Notes: generated by a model from the letters alone, not told the origin. A DNA stretch of 64,000 nucleotides from Dromiciops gliroides (GCF_019393635.1 NC_057862.1:700913825-700977824), one strand, 5' to 3'; positions 23,866 to 47,028 are shown, numbered from the stretch's first letter. Program-made: numbers and translations.

Positions 23866-23877
23866 ATGAAGGGCAAG

Positions 23878-24030
23878 GGGGCAGCTAGATGGCGCAGTGG
23901 TTAAAGCACTGGCCCTGGATTCAGGAGGACCTGAGTTCAAATCCAGCCTCAGACACTTGACACTTACTAGCTGTGTGACCCTGGCCAAGTCACTTAATCC
24001 CCATTGCCCTGCAAAAAAAAAAAAAAAAAA
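23878..24030 (+). mobile_element. A-tailed CORE-SINE, tandem array copy 2
   Basis: ATGAAGGGCAAG precedes it at 23866-23877; it has the common AGGAGGACCTGAGTTC form. Confidence 0.95.
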
Positions 24031-24038
24031 AGGGCAAG

Positions 24039-24199
24039 GGGGTAGCTAGGTGGCGCAGTGGATAGAGCACTGGCCCTGGATTCAGAAGGACCTGAGGTCA
24101 AATCCGGCCTCAGACACTTGACACTTACTAGCTGTGTGACCCTGGGCAAGTCACTTAACCCTCATTGCCCTGCAAAAATTTAAAAAAATTTTTAAAAAA
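24039..24199 (+). mobile_element. A-tailed CORE-SINE, tandem array copy 3
   Basis: Preceded by GGGCAAG (24032-24038) and followed by ATGAAGGGCAA at 24200-24210. Confidence 0.95.
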
Positions 24200-24365
24200 A
24201 TGAAGGGCAAAAAACAACCACTGGTATACTAAGACCACTAGTATACTAAAGAAGAAACAGAGAAAGAGAAAGAGGGAGAATACAGATAAGTAAAGGAATA
24301 CAAGTGATTTAGAAATATATGATTGTGTTTGGATAGATATATCTCAAATGTATGTGTGTATCTGG

Positions 24366-24420
24366 CTGTATACCTATCTATCTATCTACCTACCTACCTA
24401 TCTACCTATCTACCTATCAG
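24366..24420. repeat. (TATC/TACC)n microsatellite
   Basis: Tetranucleotide run with alternating TATC and TACC. Confidence 0.9.
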
Positions 24421-24514
24421 TCATCTATCTTCAAAAATCCCAAAATTATTCAGGGAGACTAGAAAATAATTGAATACTTCTATACCAGCCAAAAAAAAGT
24501 GATCATGTATAACT

Positions 24515-24655
24515 TATTTTGAATTGCTCGAGTTTTTGTGGGTGGCGGGTGGGAATGGAGGGAGGAAGAGAAGTTGGAACACAACATTTTTTAAAAAATT
24601 GATGTTAAAATTTGTTTTTACATATATTTTGGAAAATAAAATTCTATTCAAAGCA
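24515..24655 (+). mobile_element. L1-type 3' terminus
   Basis: GGAATGGAGGGAGGAAGAG to GGAAAATAAAATTCTATTC. Confidence 0.55.
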
Positions 24656-25531
24656 AAAAAGAAAGTGATTACATATCCTCGTTCTGCTACCCTCTAACTC
24701 AAATCCTAAAGTAATTTGCTTTACAGAAAAAAAACAAAACAAAACCAACCAACAAAAAAAGAGTCAAGGGCTTGGAAAAAGAAAACAACTCCTAAAAAAG
24801 TAGAATTGGCCAAATGGAAAAGAACGTACAAATATCCACTGAAGAAAAGAACTTCTTAAAAAGGAGAATTGGCCAAATGGTAAAAAGAGGTAGAAAAGCT
24901 GAGGAAAATAATTTCTTAAAAATTAGAATTGGGCAAGTGGAAACTAATGACTCTGAGACATCAAGAATCAATCAAACAAAATCAAAAGAACGGAAAATAG
25001 AAGAAAATGTAAAATAGTTTATTGGAAAAACAACTCACCTGGAAAATAGATGCAAGAGAGAGAATGTCAGAATCAATGGACTCTCTGAAAGCCATAATCA
25101 AAAGGAGAAACTGGACATTATACTTCAAGAAATTATCAAAGAAAACTGTCCTGATATCATAGAACCAGAGGGCAAAATTGACATTGAAAGAATCTACTGA
25201 TCACCTCCTGAAGGAGATCCCCAAAAGAAAACTCCCAAGAACATTATAGCCAAATTCCATAATTTCAAGATAAAGGAAAAATTACTGCAATCAGCCAGAA
25301 AGAAACAATTCAAATATCAGGGAGCCAGTCAGGATTACACAGGACTTAGCAGCTGCAACACTAAAGGATCAGAGGTCTAGGAACATGATATTCTGGAAGG
25401 CAAAGGGGCTAGGACTACAACCAAGAATCACCTACCTGGCAAAACTGAACATAATCAAGTTTTCATGAGCAAAACAAAAAATTCAATTTTCAATATCAAG
25501 ACTAAAGAGGAACATGATGCTTGTCATTCTT

Positions 25532-25697
25532 GACAATTGTCTTTTTTATTTTTTATTTTTTTGTGGGACAATGAGGGTTAACTGACTTGTTCAGGGCCAC
25601 ACAGCTAGTAGGTGTCAAGTGTCTAAGGCTGGATTTGAACTCAGGTCCTCCTGAATCCAGGGCCTGTGCTTTATCCACTGCGCCACCTAGCTGCCCC
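25532..25697 (-). mobile_element. A-tailed CORE-SINE with about 15-bp duplication
   Basis: ATGCTTGTCATTCTT on both sides (25517-25531 and 25699-25713). Confidence 0.92.
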
Positions 25698-25784
25698 CAA
25701 TGCTTGTCATTCTTAAAAACCATATCACTAACAGTGCAGTTATAAGGAGTATACATAGAGGGTGTGGGTAGAAAGCAAATTTGA

Positions 25785-25939
25785 GGGGCAGCTAGGTGGC
25801 ACAGTGGATAGAGCACCGGCCCTGGATTCAGGAGGACCTGAGTTCAAAACTGGCCTCAGACACTTACTTGACACTAGCTGTGTGACCTTGGGCAAATCAC
25901 TTAACCCCAATTGCCTCACCAAAAAAAAAAAGAAAGAAA
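25785..25939 (+). mobile_element. A-tailed CORE-SINE with 14-bp duplication
   Basis: GAAAGCAAATTTGA at 25771-25784 and GAAAGTAAATTTGA at 25940-25953. Confidence 0.93.
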
Positions 25940-26327
25940 GAAAGTAAATTTGAGGGAATGACAAAGAATTAAAAAGTAAGAAAGAGAATTACATTCAGAA
26001 TAGAGGGAAAGGACAGGAAGAATGGAGCAAAATATCTCAAATAAGAGATGGGAAAGACCTATTATAGTGGAATGAAAAATGGGAGGATGGGCAGTGGGCA
26101 TGATTCGAACCTTACTCTCATCAGAATTGGCTCAAAGAGGGAATAGCACACACTCAGTTGGATACAGGAATTTATCTTACCCTACAGGGAAATAGGAGGG
26201 GAGAAGGTTGATTAAGGGGAGAAGATAGCAAGTAACAGAAGGGAAGGCATAATGGGGGAGACAGTGGTCAGAAGCAAAACACTGGTGAGGAGAGAAAGAG
26301 AGTATGTTTTCAAAAATGAACTAAAAC

Positions 26328-26580
26328 TGTGTTTTATAAATAATTGCTATTGTACTAGTTTTGGCAGGAAGCATTAATTATTAGTTAATATAGGGCAACT
26401 AGGTGGCACAGTGGATAGAGCACCAGCCCTGGATTCAGGAGTACCTGAGTTCAAATCCGGCCTCAGACACTTAACACTTACTAGCTGTGTGACCCTAGGC
26501 AAGTCACTTAACCCCAATTGCCTCACTAAAAAAAATTTTTTAAAAAAATTAGTTAATATTAATGATGTATATCATTTATA
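26328..26580 (-). mobile_element. LTR-D fragment
   Basis: GCTATTGTACTAGTTTTGGC and neighbours match the left end of the LTR-D copy at 59637; the SINE at 26392 interrupts it. Confidence 0.45.
26392..26548 (+). mobile_element. A-tailed CORE-SINE with 11-bp duplication
   Basis: TTAGTTAATAT at 26381-26391 and 26549-26559. Confidence 0.93.
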
Positions 26581-26589
26581 TTAACTAAT

Positions 26590-26755
26590 AATGAATATAT
26601 TTGTGTATCTATGTGTACACATAGATATAGACAGATATAGATGATATAGGTATAGAGATATTGATGATATAGAGACAGAGATGAGATAGATATAAATAAT
26701 ATGGATATAGAGATATAGACTATATATATGATATAGATATAGATCAGTAAAGAAT
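26590..26755. repeat. ATAG/GATATA low-complexity tract
   Basis: Imperfect AT-rich microsatellite abutting LTR-A. Confidence 0.85.
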
Positions 26756-26756
26756 T

Positions 26757-27417
26757 TGATGTGGACTAGAATAAGGGTCAAATTGATTGTCCCAAAAGAA
26801 TTACAAGATTCAGTGACTCAGTTTCCCAAGCTTTATTGCAATACTGTGGGTTACCACAGGGAGAGAACCAGAATATTGGAAAGGTATCTCTCGAACAGTG
26901 AAAGAAAAGACAGTTATATTTATAGTATGAATAAATTGATGATTATAATATTCTCCACCTAGGGGAGGTACAGGGGAGGGCCTGTCCTACTCATTATAAT
27001 ATTCTCCACCTAGGGGTGTTACAGGTGAGGGCTTATCCTAATTTGGAGTTCCTGGGGTCCTAAGCTAACTCCTGAGGCGGGTACCTTTTTCAGTGGAGGT
27101 GTGTTTTGGGGGTTTACACATCATAAGGTGAATCTGGGGATAAATTTAGCCTTTTCTTTGCATGTCTCTTCCTGATTCCCATGGCTAGTTTCAAAATATC
27201 TCCATTTTTCATTAGAATTTCTATACTGTTGTCATTTAGTCTAAGGTCATCATGGCCTCTCTCCCTCTGTTCCTGTTATGGGCACTGATTTCTGTGGGCA
27301 CAAGAACCTAGTATAAGTTATCCATTAACTGGGGTCTGACTCCCTTTTGGAGCTCATATCTGAATTAGAGCTTGGATCTTAGGTTTTTCTATTAACCCCT
27401 TTTTGCCTCCTACATCA
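26757..27417 (-). mobile_element. Solo LTR-A, copy 1
   Basis: Begins TGATGT and ends ACATCA. Read on the minus strand it has a TATA-like CTATAAATATAACT and a downstream AATAAA, as a retroviral LTR should. About 661 bases and colinear with the copy at 32623. Adjacent bases do not give a clear duplication, and no retroviral genes adjoin. Confidence 0.85.
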
Positions 27418-27614
27418 ATATGATGATCTCAATAGACACAGAAAAGACCTTTGCCAAAATACAGCCCCCAGTCCTATGAAAAACACTAGAGAACATAGGA
27501 ATAAAAGGAGCTTGCCTTAAAATGATAAGTTCTACTTATCTAAAACCATCAATGAGCATTATCTATGATGGGGATAAGCTAGAAGCCTTTCCAATACAAT
27601 CAGGGGTGCAACAG
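27418..27614 (+). mobile_element. L1 ORF2 reverse-transcriptase fragment
   Basis: Broken frame reading ISIDTEKTFAKIQ, SIIYDGDKLEAFPIQSG. Confidence 0.8.
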
Positions 27615-29579
27615 TGACTCAGTTTCCCAAGTTTTATTAGAAGACTAATGGCCACAGGGAGAAGCACCCAAAGGAGAAGGGTGTCTCCAATAGGGAGATG
27701 AAAATGGTTATATTTATAGTGGGAAAAGTAGGTTATCTCCTCATTATCTTAATCACCTCCTGGGGAGGTTCAAATCCTATTTTGGACTTCTTGGGGTCCT
27801 AAGACATCCTAAAAGGCGGGTACTTTTTTCCCTAGGGGTGTGTTTTGGGAGTTTAAATGTCATAAGGTGAACCTAAGGACTCATTTGGTCCTTTCTGTGC
27901 ATGTTCATAAAGACATGCTTAACTAAAATAAGGTCAAAATGGATACACGATTTAGACATAAGAGGTGATACCATAGGTAAATTAGGAGAGAAAGGAATAG
28001 TCTACCTATCAGATCTTTGGAAAGGAAAACAGTTTATGACCAAACAAGAGATAGAGTATATTATAAAATGCAAAATGGATGATTTTGATTACATTAAATT
28101 AAAAAATTTTTGTACAAACAGAAGCAATGCATCCAAAATTAGAAGGGAGGCAGAAAGCTGGGAAACAATTTTTGTGGCCAGTACTTCTGATAAAGGCCTC
28201 ATTTCTAAAACATATAGGGAACTAATTCAAATTTATAAGAATCCAAGTCATTCCCCAATTGAGAAATGGTCAAAGGATATGAACAGGCAGTTTTCTGATG
28301 AAGAAACCAAAGCTATCTATTCCCATATGAAAAAATGCTCTAAATCTCTAATGATTAGAGAGATGCAAATTAAAACAACTCTGAGGTACCACCTGACACC
28401 TATCAGATTGGCTAAAATGACAAAAAAGGAAAATAATAAATGTTGGAGAAGCTGTGGAAAAATTGGAACACTAATGCATTGTTGGTGGAACTGTGAACTG
28501 ATCCAACCATTCTGGAGAGCAATTTGGAATTATGCCCAAAGGGCAATAAAGCTGTGCATACCCTTTGACCCAGCAACACCACTTTTGGGTCTTTTTCCCA
28601 AAGAAATCATGGAAAGGGGAAAGGGACCCACATGTACAAAAATATTTATAGCTGTTCTTTACGTGGTGGCAAGGAAATGGAAGTTGAGGGGATGCCCATC
28701 CATTGGGGAATGGCTGGACAAGTTGTGGTATGTGAATACAATGGAATACTATTGTTCTGTAAGAAACTATGAGCAGGAGGAGTTCAGAGAAACCTGGAGG
28801 GTCTTGCGTGGGCTGATGATGAGTGAGATGAGCAGAACCAGAAGAACATTGTACACAATATCATCAACATTGTGTATTGATCTACTGTGATGGACTATAT
28901 TCTTCTCACCAGTGCAATGGTACAGAAGAGTTCCAGGGAACTCATGATAGAAGAGGATCTCCAAATCCAGGAAAAAAGAAAAAGAATTGTGGAGTATAGA
29001 TGCTGAATGAACCATACTATTTCTTTTGTTTTTGGTGCTGTTGTTTTTCTATTTTGAGGTTTTTCATCATTGCTCTGATTTTTCTCTTATAACATGACTA
29101 ATGCAGAAATATGTTTAATGTTATTATGTGTATATACGTGTGTGTGTGTGTGTATATATATATCAATCAGATTACCTGCTGTCTAGGGGAGGGGGGAGGG
29201 AGGGGAGGGAGGGAGAAAAATCTGAAATTGGAAAGCTTGTATAAACAAAAGTTGAGAACTATCTTTATATGTAATGGGAAAAAAATAAAACACTTTATTA
29301 TTTAAAAAAAAAAAAAGACATGCTTAGACTTGTCAGACCCAGAGGGTGTCTCTGTTTATGGTATCTCTTTACTTTAAGATCTGGTTTCTAGGAATATTAA
29401 TGGATATTAATGGTTAATGGTCCCTGGTTACTGTCTAAGCTTCTGCTAATAATATTGGTTGATGGGATGAACCTTCTTGGTTACTGTAAGAACACAAACC
29501 TTAGTTTCTCTGTTAACCCTTTTAGGTGTTATTGATCAAATCTTAGGTTATCTGTTAATCCTTTTAGCCTCCTCCATCA
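27615..29579 (-). mobile_element. LTR-A copy 3, split by a young L1
   Basis: Left part 27615-27921 and right part 29314-29579 align with the two halves of LTR-A. The outer 60 or so bases at the left are missing. It lies within an L1 ORF2 whose sequence resumes at 29580. Confidence 0.8.
27922..29313 (+). mobile_element. Young 5'-truncated L1 with 13-bp duplication
   Basis: AAAGACATGCTTA at 27909-27921 and 29314-29326. Contains an open ORF2 C-terminal frame to 28890 (about 323 codons in the element: KWIHDLDIRGDTIGKLGEKG at the start, CWRSCGKIGTL zinc-knuckle-like region late), a GT/AT microsatellite near 29130-29165, and a poly A tail. No start or RT catalytic core is included, so it cannot act alone. 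Confidence 0.95.
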
Positions 29580-29630
29580 CTATGAAATTATACTTAGAAA
29601 ATCCTAGAGAATCAATCTTTGTACTAGCTG
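29580..29630 (+). mobile_element. L1 ORF2 fragment resuming after LTR-A
   Basis: Reads MKLYLENPRES, the segment after the RT catalytic motif. Confidence 0.7.
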
Positions 29631-30170
29631 TACCCCAGGCATTCCCTCCTTATTTCTTTCTCTTTTCCTTTAATATGCATCTCAAGTACCATCTTTTTGT
29701 TGTTGTTTAGTCATTTTCAGTCATATCCAACTCTTCATGACCACTTTTGGGGTTTTCTTGGCAAAGATACTAGACTGGTTTACCATTTCCTTCTCCAGCT
29801 CATTTTACAGATGAGGAAACTGAGACAGAGTTAAGTGATTTGCTCAGGATTACACAGCTAATAAGTGTCTGAGGCCAGGTTTGAATTTAGGTCTTCCTGA
29901 CTCCAGGCTGGGAACTCTATGCACTGTGCCACCTAACAGCCCCACATTATCTTGTATTTAACTTCTTTGCATATATTTGCATTTCTCCACTCTATATTTA
30001 TGTTGCACATACTTGGGACATACATCTCACTTCCCCCTTGGAATGTAAGCTCCTTCCAAGTAGTAATTTTTCATTCTTTGTACTCACATTCCTAGCCTAG
30101 TACCTTGAACATATTAGGTGCTTGTCAATTGATTGGCTGATTGATTCCTAAGCTCTCTTCCAGCTTTAAA
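29630..30170 (+). mobile_element. L2-type 3' end split by a SINE
   Basis: 29630-29697 and 29944-30170; the latter has GGAATGTAAGCTCCTTCCAAG and the terminal tail. Confidence 0.65.
29698..29943 (-). mobile_element. MAR1-type SINE
   Basis: Reverse copy: GTTGTTGTTTAGTCATTTTC at its tail, GGGGTTTTCTTGGCAAAG mid-body, head near 29940. Confidence 0.88.
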
Positions 30171-30235
30171 TTCTATAACCTTTCATCAGTCGATGAGGGA
30201 GCTAGGTGGTACAGTGTCTAGATTTTCCTCACTGG

Positions 30236-31800
30236 GAGTTCAAATCAAATAAAAACTACCTGAAATCATTAACAACTTTAGTAAAGTTGCAGGATACAAA
30301 ATAAACCGACATAAATCATCAGAATTTCTATATATTACCAACAAAGGCCAGCAACAACAGATAGAAAGAGAAATTCCATTAAAAATAGCTGTGGCCAATA
30401 TAAAATACTTGTGAATCTTACCTGCCAAGATAAAACACAGGAACTATATGACTAGAACTACAAAACACTTTTCACATAGACAATGAAGTAATATCAATAC
30501 TAAACATATATGCACCAAGTGGCATAGCAACCAGATTCTTAAAGAAGTTAAATGAATTATAGGAGGAAATAGACAATGAAACTATACTAGTGGGGGATTC
30601 AACTGTTCCCTCGCAGAACTTGATAAATCCAACCAAAAAATAAAAAAAGTAATTAAGGAGGTGAATATAATTTTAGAAAAGGCAGATATGACAGACCTCT
30701 GGAGAAAACTGAATGGGAATAAAAGAGAAAACACCTTTTTCTCAGCAGTATATGGCACCTACACAAAAACTAACCATATATTAAGGCATAAAAACTTCAA
30801 AATCAAGTATAAAAAGGCAGAAATATTAAATGCATCCTTTTCAGATAATACTTCAATAAAAATTACATTCAATATAGGGCAGTAGAGGGGGCAGCTAGGT
30901 GGCACAGTGGATAGAGCAGTGGCCCTGAAGTCAGGAGGATCTGAGTTCAAATCTGTTCTCAGACACTTGACACTTACTAGCTGTGTGACCCTGGGCAAGT
31001 CACTTAACCCCAATTGCCTCACCAAAAAACCAAACAAACAAAAAAACCATAGGGCAGTAGAAAGATAGATTAAAAATTAACTGGAACCTAAATAATCCAA
31101 TCCTAAAGAATAAGTGGGTCAAAGAATAGAAACAATCAATAATTTCATTAAAGAGAATGACAACAATAAGACAATATACCAAAATTTATGGGATACAGCC
31201 AAAGTAGTAAAGAGAAAAATTTACTTAGAGGAAAATTTCTTTCTCTAAATTCATACATCAATAGAGAAAGAACAGATCGGTAAATTGGGCATGCAACTAA
31301 AAATACCTATTAAAACCCCAATTAGAGAATTGATTTTAAAAAAAGAAAGAAGAAAACCAAATTACCAGTATCAAAAATGAAAAGGGTGAATTTACAACCA
31401 AATGAAGAGGAAATTAAAGCAATCATTAGGAAATATTTGTCCAATTATATGCCAATAAATCTGATAATCTGAGTGAAATTGATGAATATTTATGAAAATA
31501 AAAATTGCCCAGATTAATTGAAGAGGAAAGAGATGACCTAAATAATTCCATTTTAGGAAAATAAATTGAACAAGCCATCAATGAAATCCCTAAGAAAAAA
31601 TCCCCAGGGCTAGATGGATTCTTACATGAATTCAGTCAAACATTTAAAGAACAATCAATTTCAATACTACATTTGGAAAAAAAAAATTTGGAAAAATAGA
31701 TGGAGTCCTGCCAAATTCCTTTTATGACACAAATATGGTGCTAAACCTAAACCGGAAAGAGCGAAAACAAAGAAAACTGTAGACCGGTTTCCTAATGAAT
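30236..31800 (+). mobile_element. Rearranged L1 ORF2 fragments
   Basis: 30236-30490 matches a late ORF2 segment; 30490-31800 then gives an earlier one, from the endonuclease (SILNIYAPSGIATRFLK, ILVGD) to the RT entry (NFEKSPGLDG-like KSPGLDG). All frames are broken. Confidence 0.8.
30886..31048 (+). mobile_element. A-tailed CORE-SINE with 12-bp duplication
   Basis: ATAGGGCAGTAG at 30874-30885 and 31049-31060, inside the L1. Confidence 0.94.
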
Positions 31801-31860
31801 AGAAAAAGTCTTTCAGGAAGACTTTCTGGGCTTGAGACCAATTCATATGTCTTTCTGTTT

Positions 31861-32016
31861 TTTGTTTTTTTGGGGGTTTTTTTGGTGGGGCAATGGGGGT
31901 TAAGCGACTTGCCCAGGGTCACACAGTTAGTAAGTGTCAAGTGTCTGAGGCCGGATTTGAACTCAGGTCCTCCTGAATCCAGGGCCAGTGCTTTATCCAC
32001 TGCGCCACCTACCTGC
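31861..32016 (-). mobile_element. A-tailed CORE-SINE, first of a shared-target pair
   Basis: TGTCTTTCTGTTT at 31848-31860 and 32018-32030; CATTGCCCC subtype. Confidence 0.93.
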
Positions 32017-32030
32017 CTGTCTTTCTGTTT

Positions 32031-32187
32031 TGTTTTTGTTTTTGTTTTTTTAGTGAGGCAATAGGGGTTAAGTGACTTGCCCAGGGTCACACAGCTAGTA
32101 AGTGTTAAGTGTCTGAGGCCGGATTTGAACTCAGGTACTCCTGACTCCAGGGCTGGTGCTCTATCCACTGTGCCATCTAGCTGCCCC
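32031..32187 (-). mobile_element. A-tailed CORE-SINE, second of pair
   Basis: Same target word again at 32194-32203; ATTGCCTCAC subtype, so not a duplicate of its neighbour. Confidence 0.93.
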
Positions 32188-32203
32188 GATGCCTGTCTTT
32201 CTG

Positions 32204-33420
32204 AAGTTTCACATGTAGACATTTTGACATTGTTCTCTTCTAAGTTTGTGTTTTGATTTTCCCTGTTGCCACAATAGCTTTCTATGGTCAGGGATTTTTT
32301 GTTTGGTTGGTTTTTGCTCATTTCCTAGCCTATTTCATGACTTTTAAAGTTGAGTTCTACCCCAAGATTGTTACCCTGTGGCCCAGGGGCCTAGTCACTG
32401 GCTTGCTAGGGCTGCCAAGGATGCTGGCTCACTTCTTGTGTTGGGACAGCCCAGCCTAGTCTCACCCTGGCATCTTACCAGCAGCATTGAGGCCACATCT
32501 GGTCAGCTGGGCTTGACTACTGGGCCTCCTTTGCTGATCTCTTGCTGGTTTGCCCGGACACTCCTGCTCTGGGCTGCATTCCCCTTTTACCCAAGTGAGA
32601 CAGATCTTTTCTGCAGTCCTTCTGATGTGAGATAGAATTTGGGGTCAAATTGATCGTGAGTCATCCCAAAAGAATTACAAGACTCAGTGACTCAGTTTCC
32701 CAAGTTTTATTGTAATACTGTGAGTGATCACAGGGAGAGAACCAGAAAAGTGGAAAGGTATCTCTCAGATAGGGAAAGAAAAGCTAGTTATATTTATAGT
32801 ATGGATAAATTGATTATCAGTCTCATTAGAATATTGTCCACCTTAGGGAGGTACGGGGCGGGCCTGTCCTAATTTGGAGTTCCTGGGATCCTAAGCCAAC
32901 CCCCGAGGTGTGTCCCTTTTTCAGTGGAGGTGTGTTTTGGGGGTTTATGGGTCATAAGGTGAATCTGGCGACAAATTTGGCCTTTTCTGTGCATGCCTCT
33001 TTCTGATTCCCATGGCTAGTTTCAAAATATCTCCATTTTTCATTTATTTGGAGTCTAGATTTTCTATAGCCTGTCATTTTATCCCTGTTATAGTCTCAGA
33101 TCTTCATGACCTCCCTTCCTCTGTTCCCGTTATGGGTACTGATTTATGTGGGTGAGAGAACTTAGCATCCTAACTTGTAAGTTACCCATTAACTGGGGTC
33201 TGAATCCCTTTTAGGGCTCATGCTTGGGTCTTAGGATTTTCTGTTAACCCCTTTTTTGCCTCCTACATCACTTCTAAGTTGTTTTGGCCTAGAAAATGGT
33301 TTCTCCCCATCCTTTTGTGTGTTCTATAACTCCAGAATTTGTTTTGAGGCTTGATTTAAAATTGTTTGGAAGGAAATTGGGGAGAGCTCAGGGAACTTGT
33401 CTCTGCCTTTGATGAGTTAA
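32204..33420 (-). mobile_element. L1/HAL1 5' region and ORF1 N-terminus, split by LTR-A
   Basis: Reverse frame MSKNQPNKKSLTIESYCGNR is the ORF1 start (32321 downward); the rest is 5'UTR. LTR-A copy 2 sits in it. Confidence 0.7.
32623..33270 (-). mobile_element. Solo LTR-A, copy 2, with 4-bp duplication
   Basis: TGATGT...ACATCA flanked by CTTC at 32619-32622 and 33271-33274. Minus-strand TATA-like box and AATAAA as in copy 1. Confidence 0.93.
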
Positions 33421-33698
33421 ATTTTAAAGGATACAACTGGATCATTTAAATTTTCCAAATTAACAGCATTCATTTCTTATATAATGGTTTCCCAAAAATC
33501 CCAGTGAGAAAATCAACAATGTTACAGATTTAAACCTGAAACAAAATTGCTAGTTAAATGACATCGGTTTGGTTTGAATGCATTTCTGAATTATTTTACA
33601 TGGAAAAATCACTTCATCCTTCTATCAATTTTGATGCTCTAAACTGATTGAATTCAGGAAATAATAATTTTAATTCAATTATATTTAATTCTGTTCTT

Positions 33699-33848
33699 TT
33701 TTTTTTTTTTTTAGTGAGGCAATTGGGGTTAAGTGACTTGCCCAGGGTCACACAGCTAGTAAGTGTTAAGTGTCTGAGGCTGGATTTGAACTCAGGTACT
33801 CCTGACTCCAGGGCCAGTGCTCTATCCACTGCACCACCTAGCTGCCCC
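33699..33848 (-). mobile_element. A-tailed CORE-SINE with 15-bp duplication
   Basis: TTTAATTCTGTTCTT at 33684-33698 and 33849-33863. Confidence 0.95.
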
Positions 33849-34339
33849 TTTAATTCTGTTCTTATGTTCTTTGAAGATATTGCCTTAATGCCAAATTGTA
33901 AGTTATTTTGCTTTCAGGTCTGATCGCCCTGTAGAGGGTGAAACACGATAATTACTGTCATTGGAGAACACAGCTGACCTTCAGTGAGCCCACAGTCCCA
34001 AGAAATCTGGACTTACAGTTACAAACAGCATCCAGACTTCTAATATGCTCAAGGGCCATTTGTTGCCAGCACTTCCAAGGTGGACAAATGCGGCCTGCTC
34101 GGAAGGAGGTGGAAGGTAGTGAAGGAGCTCCGAAGGGGGAGGAGGAGCTCTCTGGGACGATCACCTGGGTGGGCGGTGGCCCAGGTGGAATCCGCCCCTG
34201 GGGCAGAGTTTGGAGGCCTGGAAAGAGTGTAGGGGAAAAGGAGATCATTCAGGTAGTGAAGGGATTCCATGCCATGGAAGGCAAATCTTGGGGAAGGGAG
34301 ACCGGCAGGGTCCTGAGGTCCTGTCCCTGGGTGCGACTG

Positions 34340-34605
34340 TGGGCAGCTAAGTGGATAAAGCACTGGTTCTGATGTTGGGAGGGTCGTGAATTTTGTCAAG
34401 TCACTTAACCCCAGTGGCCTCAAACATCAGGGCCCTCTCCAGTCGTCCTGATGTCTCTCTTGCCACTGGACCCAAGTGGCTCTGGAGGAGTGAGTGAGGC
34501 TGGTGATCTTGCACAGCCCTGCCTCCCTTCAATCCAACACGCAAGTCATGACTTCACTTCCCACAGACAGGATCGTCTTCTAGAACGAAGGACAAACACC
34601 AACAA
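34340..34605 (+). mobile_element. Long CORE-SINE variant
   Basis: Internally shortened head, then CTTGCCACTGGACCCAAGTG and tail GAACGAAGGACAAACACC, about 0.7 kb before the KRAB-ZNF first coding exon region. Confidence 0.8.
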
Positions 34606-35340
34606 CTGGAAGAGAGGGCTCCTCCTTGGAGCCTCAGGGGCTGGGCAGGGTTGGGACCCTCCCAGAGCGGGCTGGCTGAAAGCAGGAAGTCTGGGAGCTT
34701 AGATTACTGGGATTTCGCTAGAGCTGAGATCACCTTCAGTGGGTGCAGGTCCCAGGGAGGCCGGAACCAGGGCGCTGCGCAGGCCCTGCCTTCCGGATTC
34801 CTTTGCCATCGGGTCTCATCTTTCTCATCTGGCCTCATGGTAAGGGTCCTCCATATTCACCTTCTTCCCAGGCCTGGCTACTAGACACCCCTAACTCTTT
34901 CCCAGACTCCCCATCGCTTTCCAGGGCCACCCTCCCTCCCCAGATTTACCGCTGAGCCCCACTTTCCCAAACTTCAGACTTTCCTGCTTTCAGCCTTCCC
35001 ACTAGAACCCGGGTGCCCCCAGCTTGTGGTTCAAGTTTGATTGTGATGCCTTCAGAGCTGGCCCCATCTGGGAGCTCTAGCCCCCTCTGCCTCTTGGGCC
35101 TCTGTAGGAGCATGAGGGGAGGGGCAGAAGAGAAGGAGTAAGAGAGGAAGGGAAGTAGCTGTTGTCCTTTCCAGACTGTCTTCATTTCCCGGCTCCTTCC
35201 ATCTGTAGGTTGGAGCCTCCACCCTCAGGGCAGGGCCAGGGCCTTCCCAACTCTTCTGTGACCTCCACCTCCTGCCTAGGGAGAGAAGGCCAAGACCTCT
35301 CCTGAACCCTGGGGAAGCAGAGAGCCTGGAGCCAGAGCCA

Positions 35341-47028
<11,688 letters not shown>

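Larger units (their letters stand above)
24740..26320 (+). mobile_element. L1/HAL1 ORF1 and 3' region
   Basis: Coiled-coil heptads (FLKRRIGQM, FLKIRIGQV) then the ORF1 core (SEDNVRINGLSE-like RENVRINGLSE, ENCPDIIEPEG) with stops, then a non-ORF2 3' region as in half-L1 elements. Two SINEs interrupt it. Confidence 0.75.

Noticed and set aside
23704..24210. CRISPR-like repeat-spacer array
   Set aside because: Units are 150-bp CORE-SINEs with poly A tails, and the genome is mammalian.
27901..28890. 329-codon open frame as a host gene
   Set aside because: It is the L1 ORF2 C-terminus in a 5'-truncated insertion with target duplications.
26757..33270. LTR-A copies as ends of one provirus
   Set aside because: Copies 1, 2 and 3 sit in different host repeats, copy 2 has its own 4-bp duplication, and no retroviral frames lie between.
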